Assembly (NCBI GenBank): GCA_027704905.1
Contig: CM051020.1
Coordinates: 8,518,835-8,582,834 of the forward strand
Reading direction: 5' to 3'
Source of the DNA: Muraenolepis orangiensis
Taxonomy: Eukaryota; Chordata; Actinopteri; Gadiformes; Muraenolepididae
Length of the DNA: 64,000 nucleotides
Below, in pieces: positions 38,646-49,009 of this stretch. The notes beneath the pieces are model-generated. The model was not told the DNA's origin and did no database searches. It was given only the letters and a program-made list of their open reading frames with translations. Each line of letters starts with the position of its first letter. Positions within the stretch are counted from its first letter, which is position 1. The position numbers and the translations under genes were made by a program.

Positions 38646-41600
38646 CACATAGCAGGATACAAACCCAACAGACAATACAGCAACACATAACATAAGCCCT
38701 AGTCTAGTGTTCTGGTTGCTTATGAGCTCCTAACTGTGTGGAGAATGAACGGAAGGTGTCGCTGTTTCTTTATGTGTTCAGGTGTAATGTTCCATTCCTG
38801 AGAGGCTCTGACAGAGAATACAGACTGGCTGAAACTACTTTGTCTTCTTGGTACAAGACAGTCTCCTCTAGTGGTGGCTCTAGTGGTTCGTCTAGTGGTT
38901 CTCCGTGTAATAAAAGTGTTGAGTGATGGAGGGGCCATATCATTTAAAATCTTAAAAACGAGACACAAACTGCTGTACTTAACCATGTTTTCCCAGCTCA
39001 GGAGGTTGTGCTTTTTCAGGATACTACAGTGGTGGTATCTGTGTGGCTTCCTGTCTAGGGTCTTTATTGTTTGCTTATACAGAGATTCATGGGGCTTTAG
39101 TGTGGTTTTGTTGGCTTGCCCCCAGCTTGTCAGACAGTATGTGATATGAGAGAAGATCATTGTATTCATGAACATTTTGGCTGCCTTAGTTGACATGCAG
39201 TTCCTTGTGAATCTGAAATTGGCCAGATTGAACTTAACTTTTCTTATTACTTTTTTTACCTGGGATGTAAAGGATAGATTTGAGTCAACCATGATACCGA
39301 GGTATTTGAACTCAGAGACCTGCCTGTAGCTTTTCCCCAGAGACTGTAATATCGGGGTCTGGCATAGGGCTTGGCCTCTTTGTGAAGAACATGCTTACAG
39401 TTTTTGTCACATTTAGCTGAAGGCAAGATTGATTTAGCCAGGCAGTGACATGGACCATTGCAGCAGAGAGCTTTGATGCAGCCTGTTCTTTGTTTTTGCC
39501 ATGCACATAAAGCACTGTATCGTCAGCATACATCTGGACATTAACGTCAGAGCAGACTGACGGTAGATCGTTTATATACAGGCTGAACAAGAGTGGGCCA
39601 AGAATGGACCCTTGCGGGACACCAATATGGGACTTGATAGAAGTTGAGTGTTGGTTGTTTACCCTGATACACTGGGATCTATCTGCCAGATATGATTCCA
39701 ACCATTTGAGAGTATTAGGGGAAAAGTTTAACTTAGACAGCTTGGCTATAAGAACCTTATGATTTACAGTATCAAAGGCTTTTCGTAGGTCTAAAAATAC
39801 AGCCCCAACAACACCGCCCTTGTCCATCATGGATTTAACATTTTCCACAAAATAGCAGTTGGCTGTCTCTGTGGAGTGTTTAGCTCTAAAGCCAAACTGC
39901 ATGGGGTGTAGAGAAAAGGGACTGTTATTCAGATGGAAGATGAGCTGGTGGCTATCAGAGAAAGTCTGTGATAGCACAGCAGCAGAGTCAATAAAGTAGC
40001 TGTTGAAGACCTCTGCTATTTTAGCTGGCTGTGACAGATTTCCATCTAAGTCCAGTTCTAATTGCTTTCCTGATTTATGGTCTTTCCCTGTTAGTTTTAT
40101 AATCTGTTCCCAGATCAGTTTAGCGTTTACCTCTAGCCTCACCAATGATGTCAATAAAGAAGTTAGCCTTGGCCTTTCTCAGTTCCTTCATTACCTTGTT
40201 TCTTAACATAGTGAACTTGCGTTTATCATGTTCTGCTTTAGATTTCAAAGCCAGTTTTAGTGCATGGTCACGTTCCTTCATGAGTTTCCATACATCTGAG
40301 TTCAGCCATGGCAGGCTGTTCTTTTGTCCTTTCTTACTTTTGACTTTCTTAGTAAATCCTTTAATTGTGTTCTTGATTGTGGTTACTAATATATTGCTGT
40401 CAGCTTCTACATCTACCCCGGACAACAATGTATTCCAATCAGTTTCCCTTAATGCATTTTCACAATTTTCCAATTCCCTTCTTGGAATCCTAAACTGTTC
40501 AAGCTGTTTGGTGGTTGAGAGATTAAACCGTTTATTTGTCAGTTTCCTGGCTATGAGTGTCAAGTTGTGATCAGACAACCCAGTTATCATGTTAAAGCTC
40601 TTAATCACTCTTTCAGGTTTATTACTGAATATCAAATCAATCTGGGTTTTTGAGGTGCTGGTTATTCTGGTTGGACCTTTGACTAGTTGCGATAAGTCTA
40701 GACTACTTGAAATCTGCTTTAGGCCTTTCCTACTTGATTTATCCTCCCAGTTGATGTTAAAGTCACCCATCAGAAGAACCTCTTTCCTAAAATCATGTTC
40801 CTTAAGTAAGTTTCGTAGTTGTTCATAAAACTCATTGTTAGCAGATGGGGGACGGTATATCACAATAAGGATAAAAGACATTTGGGGTGATAAAATTACA
40901 TTTAGTCCAAGACATTCCAGATCATTACCATTTGACCACTGTATTTGCTCGCATTGAATATGATCTCTTATATATATAATCACTCCACCCCCTCATCCTT
41001 CTGGTCTATCTCTCCTAAAGACATTATAGCTGTTTTCATGAAGCCAAGTCTCTGATAAACATAAGAAGTCAAGATTTGAATCTCTGATCAAGTGTTGTAT
41101 TTGGTCACTTTTAGAGAGGATACTGCGAATATTCAAATTACCTCCTAATATACCCTTGGGTTTGCCTTGTGGGTCCCAGATAACTCTGCTGTGATTTGCA
41201 GTTTGAAAGAAGTTCCATTTGCAGTGTTTTTTAATGGCCGGATTTACTTGCTGCAGTTTTATATTTGGACAGGCAACGCTGTTGCCACCTGAAACTCTGT
41301 GTTGGGTGTTGGTTGGACACTCACCCGCCCAGGTGGTGTATTGTGGTCGAATCGGACCGGGACATTGATGTACATCTCCCGATAGTAACAAGCAGATTGT
41401 TATGATGAGTCATTTTGGCGTTCAGCTCCAACTTGTTTCTTGTTGATCTGATTATACCAGCATGAATGGATGAAGGTGTTTATCAGGACATATTTTCCGT
41501 ATCCAAAGTGTTTGATGGCTTTGTCATCCGGTTGGATCAGCAGCTCGCATGGTTTATCGTAAAAACATTTTTCACTTTGATAAAATGGACCTGTGTCTAT

Positions 41601-41670
41601 ACAATTCTGAATGAGTCCATAAACTAGGAGTGCTGCCAATATCCCTGACTTGCCTATCACCATCTTGTTT
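38646..41670 (-). mobile_element. Jockey-superfamily LINE, internally deleted
   Basis: Minus-strand pieces of one protein: 40993-41391 (starts after CLLLSGDVHQCPGP, then NIRSILSKSDQIQHLIRDS and FLCLSETWL), 40120-40983 (endonuclease: VIYRPPSANNEFYEQL, LLMGDFNINW, TQIDLIFSN, SDHNLTLIARK), 39312-40154 (reverse transcriptase: QFGFRAKHSTETA, FLDLRKAFDTVNH, GVPQGSILGPLLF, MYADDTVLYVHG) and 38720-39292 (C-terminus). An in-frame TGA at 40993-40995, frameshifts at about 40140 and 39318, and a deletion of the N-terminal reverse transcriptase palm (between DSHQLI and FHLNNSPF) make it inactive. Clade within the CR1/L2/Rex group was not resolved. Confidence 0.85.
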
Positions 41671-41680
41671 AGGTTTTGTG

Positions 41681-42518
41681 TGTCAGGCCATTTCTCTTGT
41701 CTCTCGGCTTCTGGCCGTTCTGGTCGTTTCCCAGCCCTCGTCCTGATAGCCACGCCCCCTATCACGTCCCGCATTCATGTGACCTTGGTTTCCCCAGCCC
41801 TCGCCCGGATAGCCACGCCCCCTATCACGTCCCGCATTCATGTGACCTTGGTTTCCCCAGCCCTCGCCCTGATAGCCACGCCCCCTATCACGTCCCGCAT
41901 TCATGTGACCTTGGTTTCCCCAGCCCTCGCCCTGATAGCCACGCCCCCTATCACGTCCCGCAATCATGTGACCTTGGTTTCCCCAGCCCTCGTCCTGATA
42001 GCCACGCCCCCTATCACGTCCCGCATTCATGTGACCTTGGTTTCCCCAGCCCTCGTCCTGATAGCCACGCCCCCTAGCATGTCCCGCATTCATGTGACCT
42101 TGGTTTCCCCAGCCCTCAGCGCGGTGCTGCAGCGCATCACCGTTATGTTCCCCCTCATGTTTTCCTGCCCTCTGATTGGCTGCCTGGGACCTCATTGTTT
42201 CCACCTGTTATGTGCCTTGGGTTTAAATAGGCGGCGTCTTCTTTTGTTCGGGGCCAGTTCATTAAATACTGTTCGTTGTTTGTTAGACTCGTACTTGTTT
42301 CACGTTTTGAGACTTGTTACATGTTACAGTTCTTACTTGTTCATGTTTCCACGTCATGCCACCGTCAGGTTTTTTGTAATTAGGTCTTTTGCTTTTGAGG
42401 ATTTTTGTGTTACTGCATTTTTCAGTAAAGACTCTTTATTTTGATACGTGTGTCATCGAGTCGTACATTTGGGTTCACGTCCGAAGTCCCCGTTCCCTGT
42501 TCCTCGCATCCCGTGACA
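41681..42518 (+). mobile_element. Solo LTR-like element with 65-bp minisatellite
   Basis: Starts TGTCAGGCC and ends CCGTGACA. GGTTTAAATAGGCGG at 42220 is a TATA-like box. CAGTAAAGACTCTTTATTTT at 42424 suggests polyadenylation and termination. About six copies of a 65-bp unit (AGCCCTCGTCCTGATAGCCA and following) lie at 41738-42115 and keep frames open on both strands. No gag or pol follows and no target duplication is evident. Confidence 0.6.
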
Positions 42519-42589
42519 CACTTCCCATTCACTAGTTCCCAGTCATGACCAATGGGAGAGGGATGTTGTAGCTGCTAGAGCATCCCCCC

Positions 42590-42770
42590 TATTAACCTGC
42601 CCCCCCTCCCTAGAACATTAACCTGCCCCCCCTAGAATCTAGGGGGCAGGTTAATGTTCGAGGGGGGGGCAGGTTAATGTTCGAGGGGGGGGGTTAATGT
42701 TCTAGGGGGGGCAGGTTAATGTTCTGTGGGGGGGGGGCAGGTTAATGTTCTAGGGAGGGGCAAAAACAAT
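42590..42770. repeat. AACATTAACCTGCCCCCC minisatellite, short array
   Basis: About eight copies with poly-C/G runs; orientation switches inside the array near 42640. It is the mirror counterpart of the long array at 62920-64000. Confidence 0.9.
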
Positions 42771-42892
42771 GGTTTGCTTGCACACAGCTTTATCATAGCT
42801 CCACCACAGGTGTGTGAATGCAACACTTCTGCTCCTTGGTTGAGAAGCTCTCATATCTTTAAGCAACTGTAAGATTATTATTATTTTTTTAT

Positions 42893-42898
42893 ATATTA

Positions 42899-42970
<72 letters not shown>

Positions 42971-42980
42971 TATATATATA
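42893..42980. repeat. (AT)n tract
   Basis: Nearly pure AT dinucleotides, with a matching shorter tract in the inverted arm at about 62777-62800. Confidence 0.95.
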
Positions 42981-43394
42981 TAAATAATATCACTTATAAT
43001 TTACAAAAAAAACCTGTTTTCTAGCTTTCTCCACTTGGATAATTAACTGAGATCGTATCGTTAAGTAAACATGTGGTATCAAAGAAGTATTGATACTTTT
43101 GACAAGCTTAATAACTGTACTCCTCGAACGTGTAGATTCAAATGTTGTGCTTTGAATATTTGTAAGTTGTGTTCAATCAAAATATTTAACTACAAATTGC
43201 CATGCACGAATTACAAATCGATATACAATGTTCCCTATTCTTAACTCTTAAAATTCTTAATTCTTAACTAGAGACAAAAAAAAGTTGATACCTACAGTCA
43301 GTGTTTTGTTTTTGCACTGTACATGTATACGTTGTAGAATATGATCAATAGTCTTAGTCTTCTCATAGTTTATCACAGGTAAACCTGGATATTT

Positions 43395-44373
43395 TGTGGT
43401 GTGAGCTGAACCACATGCAGCTCAACACAGACAAGACGAAGGAGATGGTGGTGGATTTCCGCAGGAGGAAATCTACCCCCACACCCATTTCCATCAAGGG
43501 TTTGTCCGCTGAAGTTGTTCAGGATTATAAATACCTGGGAGTTCACCTGGACAACAAACTGGTCTGGGCCAAGAACTCTGAGGTGTACAAGAAGGGCCAG
43601 AGCCGTCTCTACTTCCTGTGGAGGCTCCGGGCCTTCAACGTTTGTAACACGATGCTGAAGATGTTCTACCAGTCGGTGGTAGCCAGTGCCATCTTCTCCG
43701 GTGTCGTGTGCTGGGGAAGCAGGTTGAGGTCAGCAGACGCCAACAAGATCAGCAGGATCGTCAGGAAGGCTGGCGCTGTCCTGGGGGTCCAGCTGGACTC
43801 CTTGTTGGTGGTGTCTGAGAGGAGGATGCTGCGCAAGCTGCGTAGTATCCTTGACAACTCTCACCCTCTCCATCAGGTGCTGACCTCATACAGAAGCACC
43901 TTCAGCAACACTCATTCCACCCAGGTGTACCACAGAAAGTCCTTTCTTCCTGTGGCCATCAGACTCTTTAATTCATCTACCTCGGGTCGTGAGAGGGACA
44001 GTGGAGACTCAGTGACCTGAAGTCAACACACTGTAAATCCTTTCACTGTAATTTTGCACTGTAAATTCAATTTCACATGTCACTTTTTCAGTACTCATCT
44101 GAATTATTTATTAGTATTTATTACTGCCAATTTGCACTATACGCATTGTTGTATATACCTATGTATTACTGTAATAATACTGTAAATTGTACAATTCATC
44201 CGTCTATACATTTCGATTTCATTCAGATTTAATTTAGTTATATTTTGTTTATACTAGTTTAGTTTAGTTTGTTATTAGTTTTAGGTATTGTATATTTTTG
44301 CGTGCATTTATTCCCCCCGTTTCAACTGTTGCACCTTAATTTCCCTTGGGATAAATAGTCTCTTGAATCTTGA
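43395..44373 (+). mobile_element. 5'-truncated L2-type LINE with 6-bp target duplication
   Basis: Encodes the C-terminal reverse transcriptase region: LNTDKTKEMVVDFRRRKS, YKYLGVHLDNKLVWAKN, YFLWRLRAFNVCNTML, VCWGSRL, HPLHQVLTSYRSTFS, stop at 44020. A 3' UTR follows, ending GCACCTTAATTTCCCTTGGG with ATAAA nearby. ATATTT flanks both ends (43389-43394 and 44374-44379). Every other stefin-unit copy is uninterrupted here, so the empty site is known. Confidence 0.85.
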
Positions 44374-44374
44374 A

Positions 44375-45290
44375 TATTTGAGTCGATACAAAATACGATA
44401 ATACAAAACTCGGAAGCCAGAAAACTCAAAGCTTTGTTTTGCCGTGTGCTAATTCAATTTATTTTATTTAAAGGCTGTTGGGAAACCAAACCCTGCTTCT
44501 TCCTCTTTGGACACGCTAACCCCTCACCAGGTCAAAAAGGTCACAGTCAAACAAGCAAAAAAGTATTGCAAAATAAGAAAAGTTTTGTAAACGCAAAACT
44601 AGCGTTGCAAGTCGCAAGACATCACGCCGGATGGGGGCCGGGCCGTGAAGAGCTCTTGGAAGATCCGACGGGTCATAACCTCATTAAACCGTAAAAATAT
44701 AAACGGCAATTATGTTTTCTTCTACTTCTCACTGGAAGAAAAGAAGACCAATCATGCTTTTAAATTGAGTCGGTATGAAAACCTGACTTTGCTACCGGGA
44801 TTGGTTTTTAGAACGGATGACATGAAACAGAAAATACATTCAGTTCTTTGCGACCTGACGGTAGAGCAGTTATACATATATAGTTGTATACAGTGAGCAC
44901 AGAAGAGGCTCTGGAATTCTGAGAATGCTGAGCACAAACCAGGCGAGGCCCATATAGGTTCATACAGAGTTGGCAATGAGCTGGATGACATATTTCACGC
45001 ACTACTATGCCCACAAAGCACAATGTGGACATTTCTAAAAGGGCGTTGGTTGACGGTCTACTTTTATTCTATTCTATTTTTTTGTTAAATGTATAATGAA
45101 GCCATTGACTCAAGAGGGGAAATTGTGGTAAAGCTGCATTCAAAGAAAAGAAGAAAAAACATCATTCCAATTATTATTTTATTAATATAAGTACACCAAT
45201 GGGCCTACATTGTTTTAGGCGCTTACCTTAAAATCTATAGAAAACAACTGTTGACAAATACAAATAAATTGTTATTGAATAAAAAAATAA
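44375..45290 (+). repeat. Stefin-unit flank with unidentified ORF-like segments
   Basis: Recurring segment 3' of the stefin genes. One plus frame reads KVLQNKKSFVNAKLALQVAR ending LLEDPTGHNLIKP and a stop at 44694. An overlapping plus frame, 44645-44896, contains NGNYVFFYFSLEEKKTNH and LSRYENLTLLPGLVFRTDD. The second frame stays open in at least five copies in the window despite indels at its end. No family was recognised. It could be a captured exon, a transposon remnant or chance. Confidence 0.5.
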
Positions 45291-45348
45291 AAAGACCAAT
45301 TAATAAAAACAGTTAAGGCAGTTCTTCACTCTTCTCCACTGGGCCGAA

Positions 45349-46581
45349 TTAAAAATACTCAATCAGGCAGTTGACAGTCTTGGACTCCTGAACGCCGTGC
45401 AGAGACACCAGTCCTCCATTACACGGGAGGGTCTTATAAACACGAAGGTGGAGATGTTCATCTCCTCCCACATGGACCTTCAGGAGAGAGGAGGAGAGGA
45501 ACATTGCATCAAAAGGGGAAGAATAATGGAATGAATGGTAGACCTACAAATTAACGGAAACGCCATACACTCGTTCCTTGTGAAAAATAAATACATTCAC
45601 AATCAATGTATACATTTGGGATAAGTTATGGTTTCCACGGGTCACCGTGGCCCACCTTGATGAAGTAGTTGACTCCGGACACCATCTGGCTTTTGTATGA
45701 CTTAGCCACGAACACATCATACTTCTGGTTAGTCTTCCCCTCTACGGACGCCTTAACCTGTGTAGTAATAACAACATTTTAATACAGCAACAATCGTGAA
45801 GTAACAAAGATGGCACCATGACCAATAGGATTAGTAGATGTTTGTTGTTATACCGTGACCAATAAGAGTAGTAGATGGTTGTTATACCCTGACCAATAAG
45901 AGTAGTAGATGTGTGTTGCACCTTGACCAATAAGAGTAGTAGATGTTTGTTTACTGTGACCAATAGGAGTAGTAGATGTTTGTTATACCCTGACCAATAG
46001 GAGTAGTAGATGTTTGTTTACTGTGACCAATAGGAGTAGTAGATGTTTGTTTACTGTGACCAATAGGAGTAGTAGATGTTTGTTGTACTACTTCCTATAG
46101 AACGTTTGGTAAAGAAGCGGTCGTCATTCTGACCAGTTTGGGAGGGCAGGCTCCATCATGCTGCTCATGCGTTATTTGATGCTTTGTTCAATGAATATAT
46201 TAAACTTAGTATCCGGACCTCTGCGAAAGACTCTTATTCCGCCCGAGTAGAAATGATACTACAACAACTACAACAGTTATGCCGATTCTCCCACGTTGTC
46301 ATCATAGACTATGATGACAACGTGGGAGAATCGGCATAACTGTTGTAGTTACGACAGTAACCAGGTACTGGTTGTATGACTATGATTCATACAACCAGTA
46401 CCTGGTTACTGTCGTGGTTGTAACGACTGTGTACGTGGCCAGCAAATATAAGGCTACACGTATTAGCCTCAAGAAAACCTACATAATCACTCACCCCATT
46501 ACAGAGTTCCTGGATGTCTTCGCCCGCTTCCTTAACCGCGCCGATTCCTCCGCACATCGTCGGCTTTGCTTCCTGCGTCAT
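45349..46581 (-). CDS. Stefin copy G
   Basis: Complete three-exon stefin, minus strand: 46495-46581, 45656-45757 and 45349-45477, phase 0, 105 residues. Exon 1: MTQEAKPTMCGGIGAVKEAG then EDIQELCNG, containing the MCGG motif whose glycine enters the protease cleft in cystatin B. Exon 2: VKASVEGKTNQKYDVFVAK with binding loop QMVSG. Exon 3: VHVGGDEHLHLRVYKTLPCN ending VNCLIEYF. Intron 1 holds the 31-33-bp minisatellite (45815-46085) and two adjacent palindromes. CACGTGAC boxes lie about 107 and 129 bp upstream. It is the left-arm partner of copy H in an inverted duplication. Predicted active inhibitor. Confidence 0.9.
45815..46085. repeat. 31-33-bp minisatellite in stefin copy G intron 1
   Basis: About eight copies of the ACCAATAGGAGTAGTAGATG unit, shorter than in copies D and H. 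Confidence 0.93.
46266..46415. repeat. Two adjacent palindromes in stefin copy G intron 1
   Basis: Arms 46266-46307 and 46309-46350 are perfect 42-bp inverse complements around one base. Arms 46351-46379 and 46387-46415 are perfect 29-bp inverse complements around 7 bases. Confidence 0.95.
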
Positions 46582-46687
46582 GTTGACCTTGCACTGTAAC
46601 TTCTCACACACACACAGAGAGAGAAAGTAACAGAAGTGCAGGCGTGACTGTTGACTGTGGGCAGTTTTAAGGTGAGGTTGCGTGTGC

Positions 46688-46717
46688 CACGTGACTGACT
46701 TGGCGCTATCACGTGAC
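46688..46717. promoter_or_regulatory. Paired CACGTGAC E-boxes upstream of stefin copy G
   Basis: CACGTGAC at 46688-46695 and again at 46710-46717. The second is preceded by TAT, close to the GTCACGTGAC consensus bound by TFEB-type factors. Confidence 0.5.
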
Positions 46718-46979
46718 AGCCACCAGCGTAGCCATCATGTGACCAGAGTTGTCACGTCCGCTTTTTAATATCTTTTTGGCTTCTTTTTTTAAGTCGCTTG
46801 AAAAAAATCACGGGTCGCGTTGCAGTTTGCGTTTTTTTGGGCTTGTTTAAAAAAAATATATGGTTGCTTGTTAGGAACATCTGATAAGCGACTTTGTGTG
46901 TTTACATTTCTGGTGGATATTTTCTTTAATGCATTGATTGATTGTCTGCTCACATTGATGTTGTATTGTTCACCGCTGT

Positions 46980-47615
46980 CAAAGTTCACACTGATGTGGC
47001 CTACGTCTCAACAGAACCTTGTCTTTAGGTCACACTGATGTGGCCTACGTCTCAACAGAACCTTGTCTTTAGGTCACACTGATTTGACCTACGTCTCAAC
47101 AGAACCTTGTCTTTAGGTCGCACTGATGTGGCCTAAGTCTCAACAGAACCTTGTCTTTAGGTCACACTGATGTGGCCTACGTCTCAACAGAACCTTGTCT
47201 TTAGGTCACACTGATGTGGCCTACGTCTCAACAGAACCTTGTCTTTAGGTCACACTGATGTGGCCTACGTCTCAACAGAACCTTGTCTTTAGGTCACACT
47301 GATGTGGCCTACGTCTCAACAGAACCTTGTCTTTAGGTCACACTGATGTGGCCTACGTCTCAACAGAACCTTGTCTTTAGGTCACTCTGATGTGGCCTAC
47401 GTCTCAACAGAACCTTGTCTTTAGGTCACACTGATGTGGCCTACGTCTCAACAGAACCTTGTCTTTAGGTCACACTGATGTGGCCTACGTCTCAACAGGA
47501 CCTTGTCTTTAGGTCACACTGATGTGGCCTACGTCTCAACAGAACCTTGTCTTTAGGTCACACTGATGTGGCCTACGTCTCAACAGGACCTTGTCTTTAG
47601 GTCACACTGATGTCT
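46980..47615. repeat. 44-bp minisatellite upstream of stefin copy G
   Basis: About 14 copies of GTCACACTGATGTGGCCTAC followed by GTCTCAACAGAACCTTGTCT and TTAG, with very few substitutions. Confidence 0.97.
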
Positions 47616-48179
47616 ATTGTCTTTTCCCCACACTAGAACGCCACTCGTACGCTTACCGTCTCACACCCCCGAGCACACACACACACACATCATTTTTTTT
47701 ATTATTCTTGTTATTAAGGTTATGTGTTATGATAATAATGATAGGCTAGATCAGTTTTTGCTGTTCAAACTCTGAGTGATGAGTCAGTGTAATACGTGTT
47801 TTAACATGTTAATGCCGTAACAGGCTATAATAATATTGGGCTTGTTGTTTTGGGCTTGTTTTTGAAGCTGCGGTAGCTTATTTGTCTGGCGAGTGTTGGC
47901 AACACTGCGTGATGAGTCACTCCCTCATGTGATGTGAGTGACTCATCCGTGTGAATGTGTCACGGGTGGAAAAGGTTTATGTTCTAGTTTTCTAACTAGA
48001 ACCTACCCATTATGCACACTGAGACAATATTCAATTATTAGCAGGGCTGCCAAGTTTCAGGAAAAAGTAGGAGTGAGACTTTCGGGGGAAGATTTTGATT
48101 TTGTTTTTGGGCCTTTTTTAACGTCGATTTAGAGGAATATCTCAATTTAAATGAACATTAAGACTGTTGTGATGTCTTC

Positions 48180-48592
48180 ACCCCCATGCCATGCCCCATG
48201 CCATGCCCCATGCCATGCCCCATGCCCCATGCCATGCCCCATGCCATGCCCCATGCCATGCCCCATGCCCCATGCCATGCCCCATGCCCCATGCCATGCC
48301 CCATGCCATGCCCCATGCCCCATGCCATGCCCCATGCCATGCCCCATGCCATGCCCCATGCCATGCCCCATGCCATGCCCCATGCCCCATGCCATGCCCC
48401 ATGCCATGCCCCATGCCATGCCCCATGCCCCACGCCATGCCCCATGCCCCATGCCATGCCCCATGCCATGCCCCATGCCCCATGCCATGCCCCATGCCCC
48501 ATGCCATGCCCCATGCCATGCCCCATGCCATGCCCCATGCCATGCCCCATGCCATGCCCCATGCCCCATGCCCCATGCCATGCCCCATGCCA
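48180..48592. repeat. CATGCC/CATGCCCC minisatellite
   Basis: About 410 bp built only of ATGCC and ATGCCCC pieces in irregular order. Frames on both strands stay open because no stop can form, giving MPHA/PCHAPCP or GMGHGAWH strings. No start context, splice site or second exon is seen. Confidence 0.97.
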
Positions 48593-48878
48593 GCTGCTCT
48601 CCCTGCACTGTCGGCCTCCTCATGCTTATATAGTGTTAATAATTGACCAGCACAAGTAGAAATGAAAACAATTGTAACAAGAAAGTTTGACAAATAAAAT
48701 ACATTTATTTATAAAATGTCAATATAAAGAAAACATAGCAGCCTTTTAAGAAACAATAGCAGCCTTTTCCTTCAGTGGATTTTTTTTTTAAGTGTAACAA
48801 AATTACAACCAGAATAATATATATATAATATATATTATAAAAAAAATAAAGTGCATGTCTTTGTTTGTGTGTTTTGGT

Positions 48879-49009
48879 TTACATGACATGTCTCATGTTG
48901 TAGGTGTTTGTGGCAGATTGTGATGCCTTCATGACAGAGGGAGGGGGCTCCCATTTGAAACACTGTGGCTCAAGGTTTGCCATCTCCACAGTCATGATGG
49001 ACGATAGAG
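48879..49009 (-). pseudogene. Older hAT transposase, C-terminal end (left of nested insertion)
   Basis: Minus-strand reading from the insertion point gives SSIMTVEMANLEPQCFKWEP and a stop at 48879-48881. It continues the frame of the fragment at 51553-51733, from which it is separated by the 2543-bp element. Confidence 0.7.

Noticed and set aside
41400..41667. Small membrane-like protein starting MVIGKSGILAALLVYG
   Set aside because: It lies directly upstream of the LINE coding region on the same strand and shows no splice context. It is most likely LINE 5' sequence, though its origin is not proven.
41650..42444. 264-codon frame and antisense glycine-rich frame
   Set aside because: Both are produced by the 65-bp repeat of a solo LTR.
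46980..47615. CRISPR-like regular array
   Set aside because: Units are contiguous with no unique spacers, in a vertebrate genome; it is a minisatellite.
48147..48693. Several 130-170-codon frames rich in PCHA/GMGH
   Set aside because: Stop-free minisatellite, open on both strands, with no gene signals.
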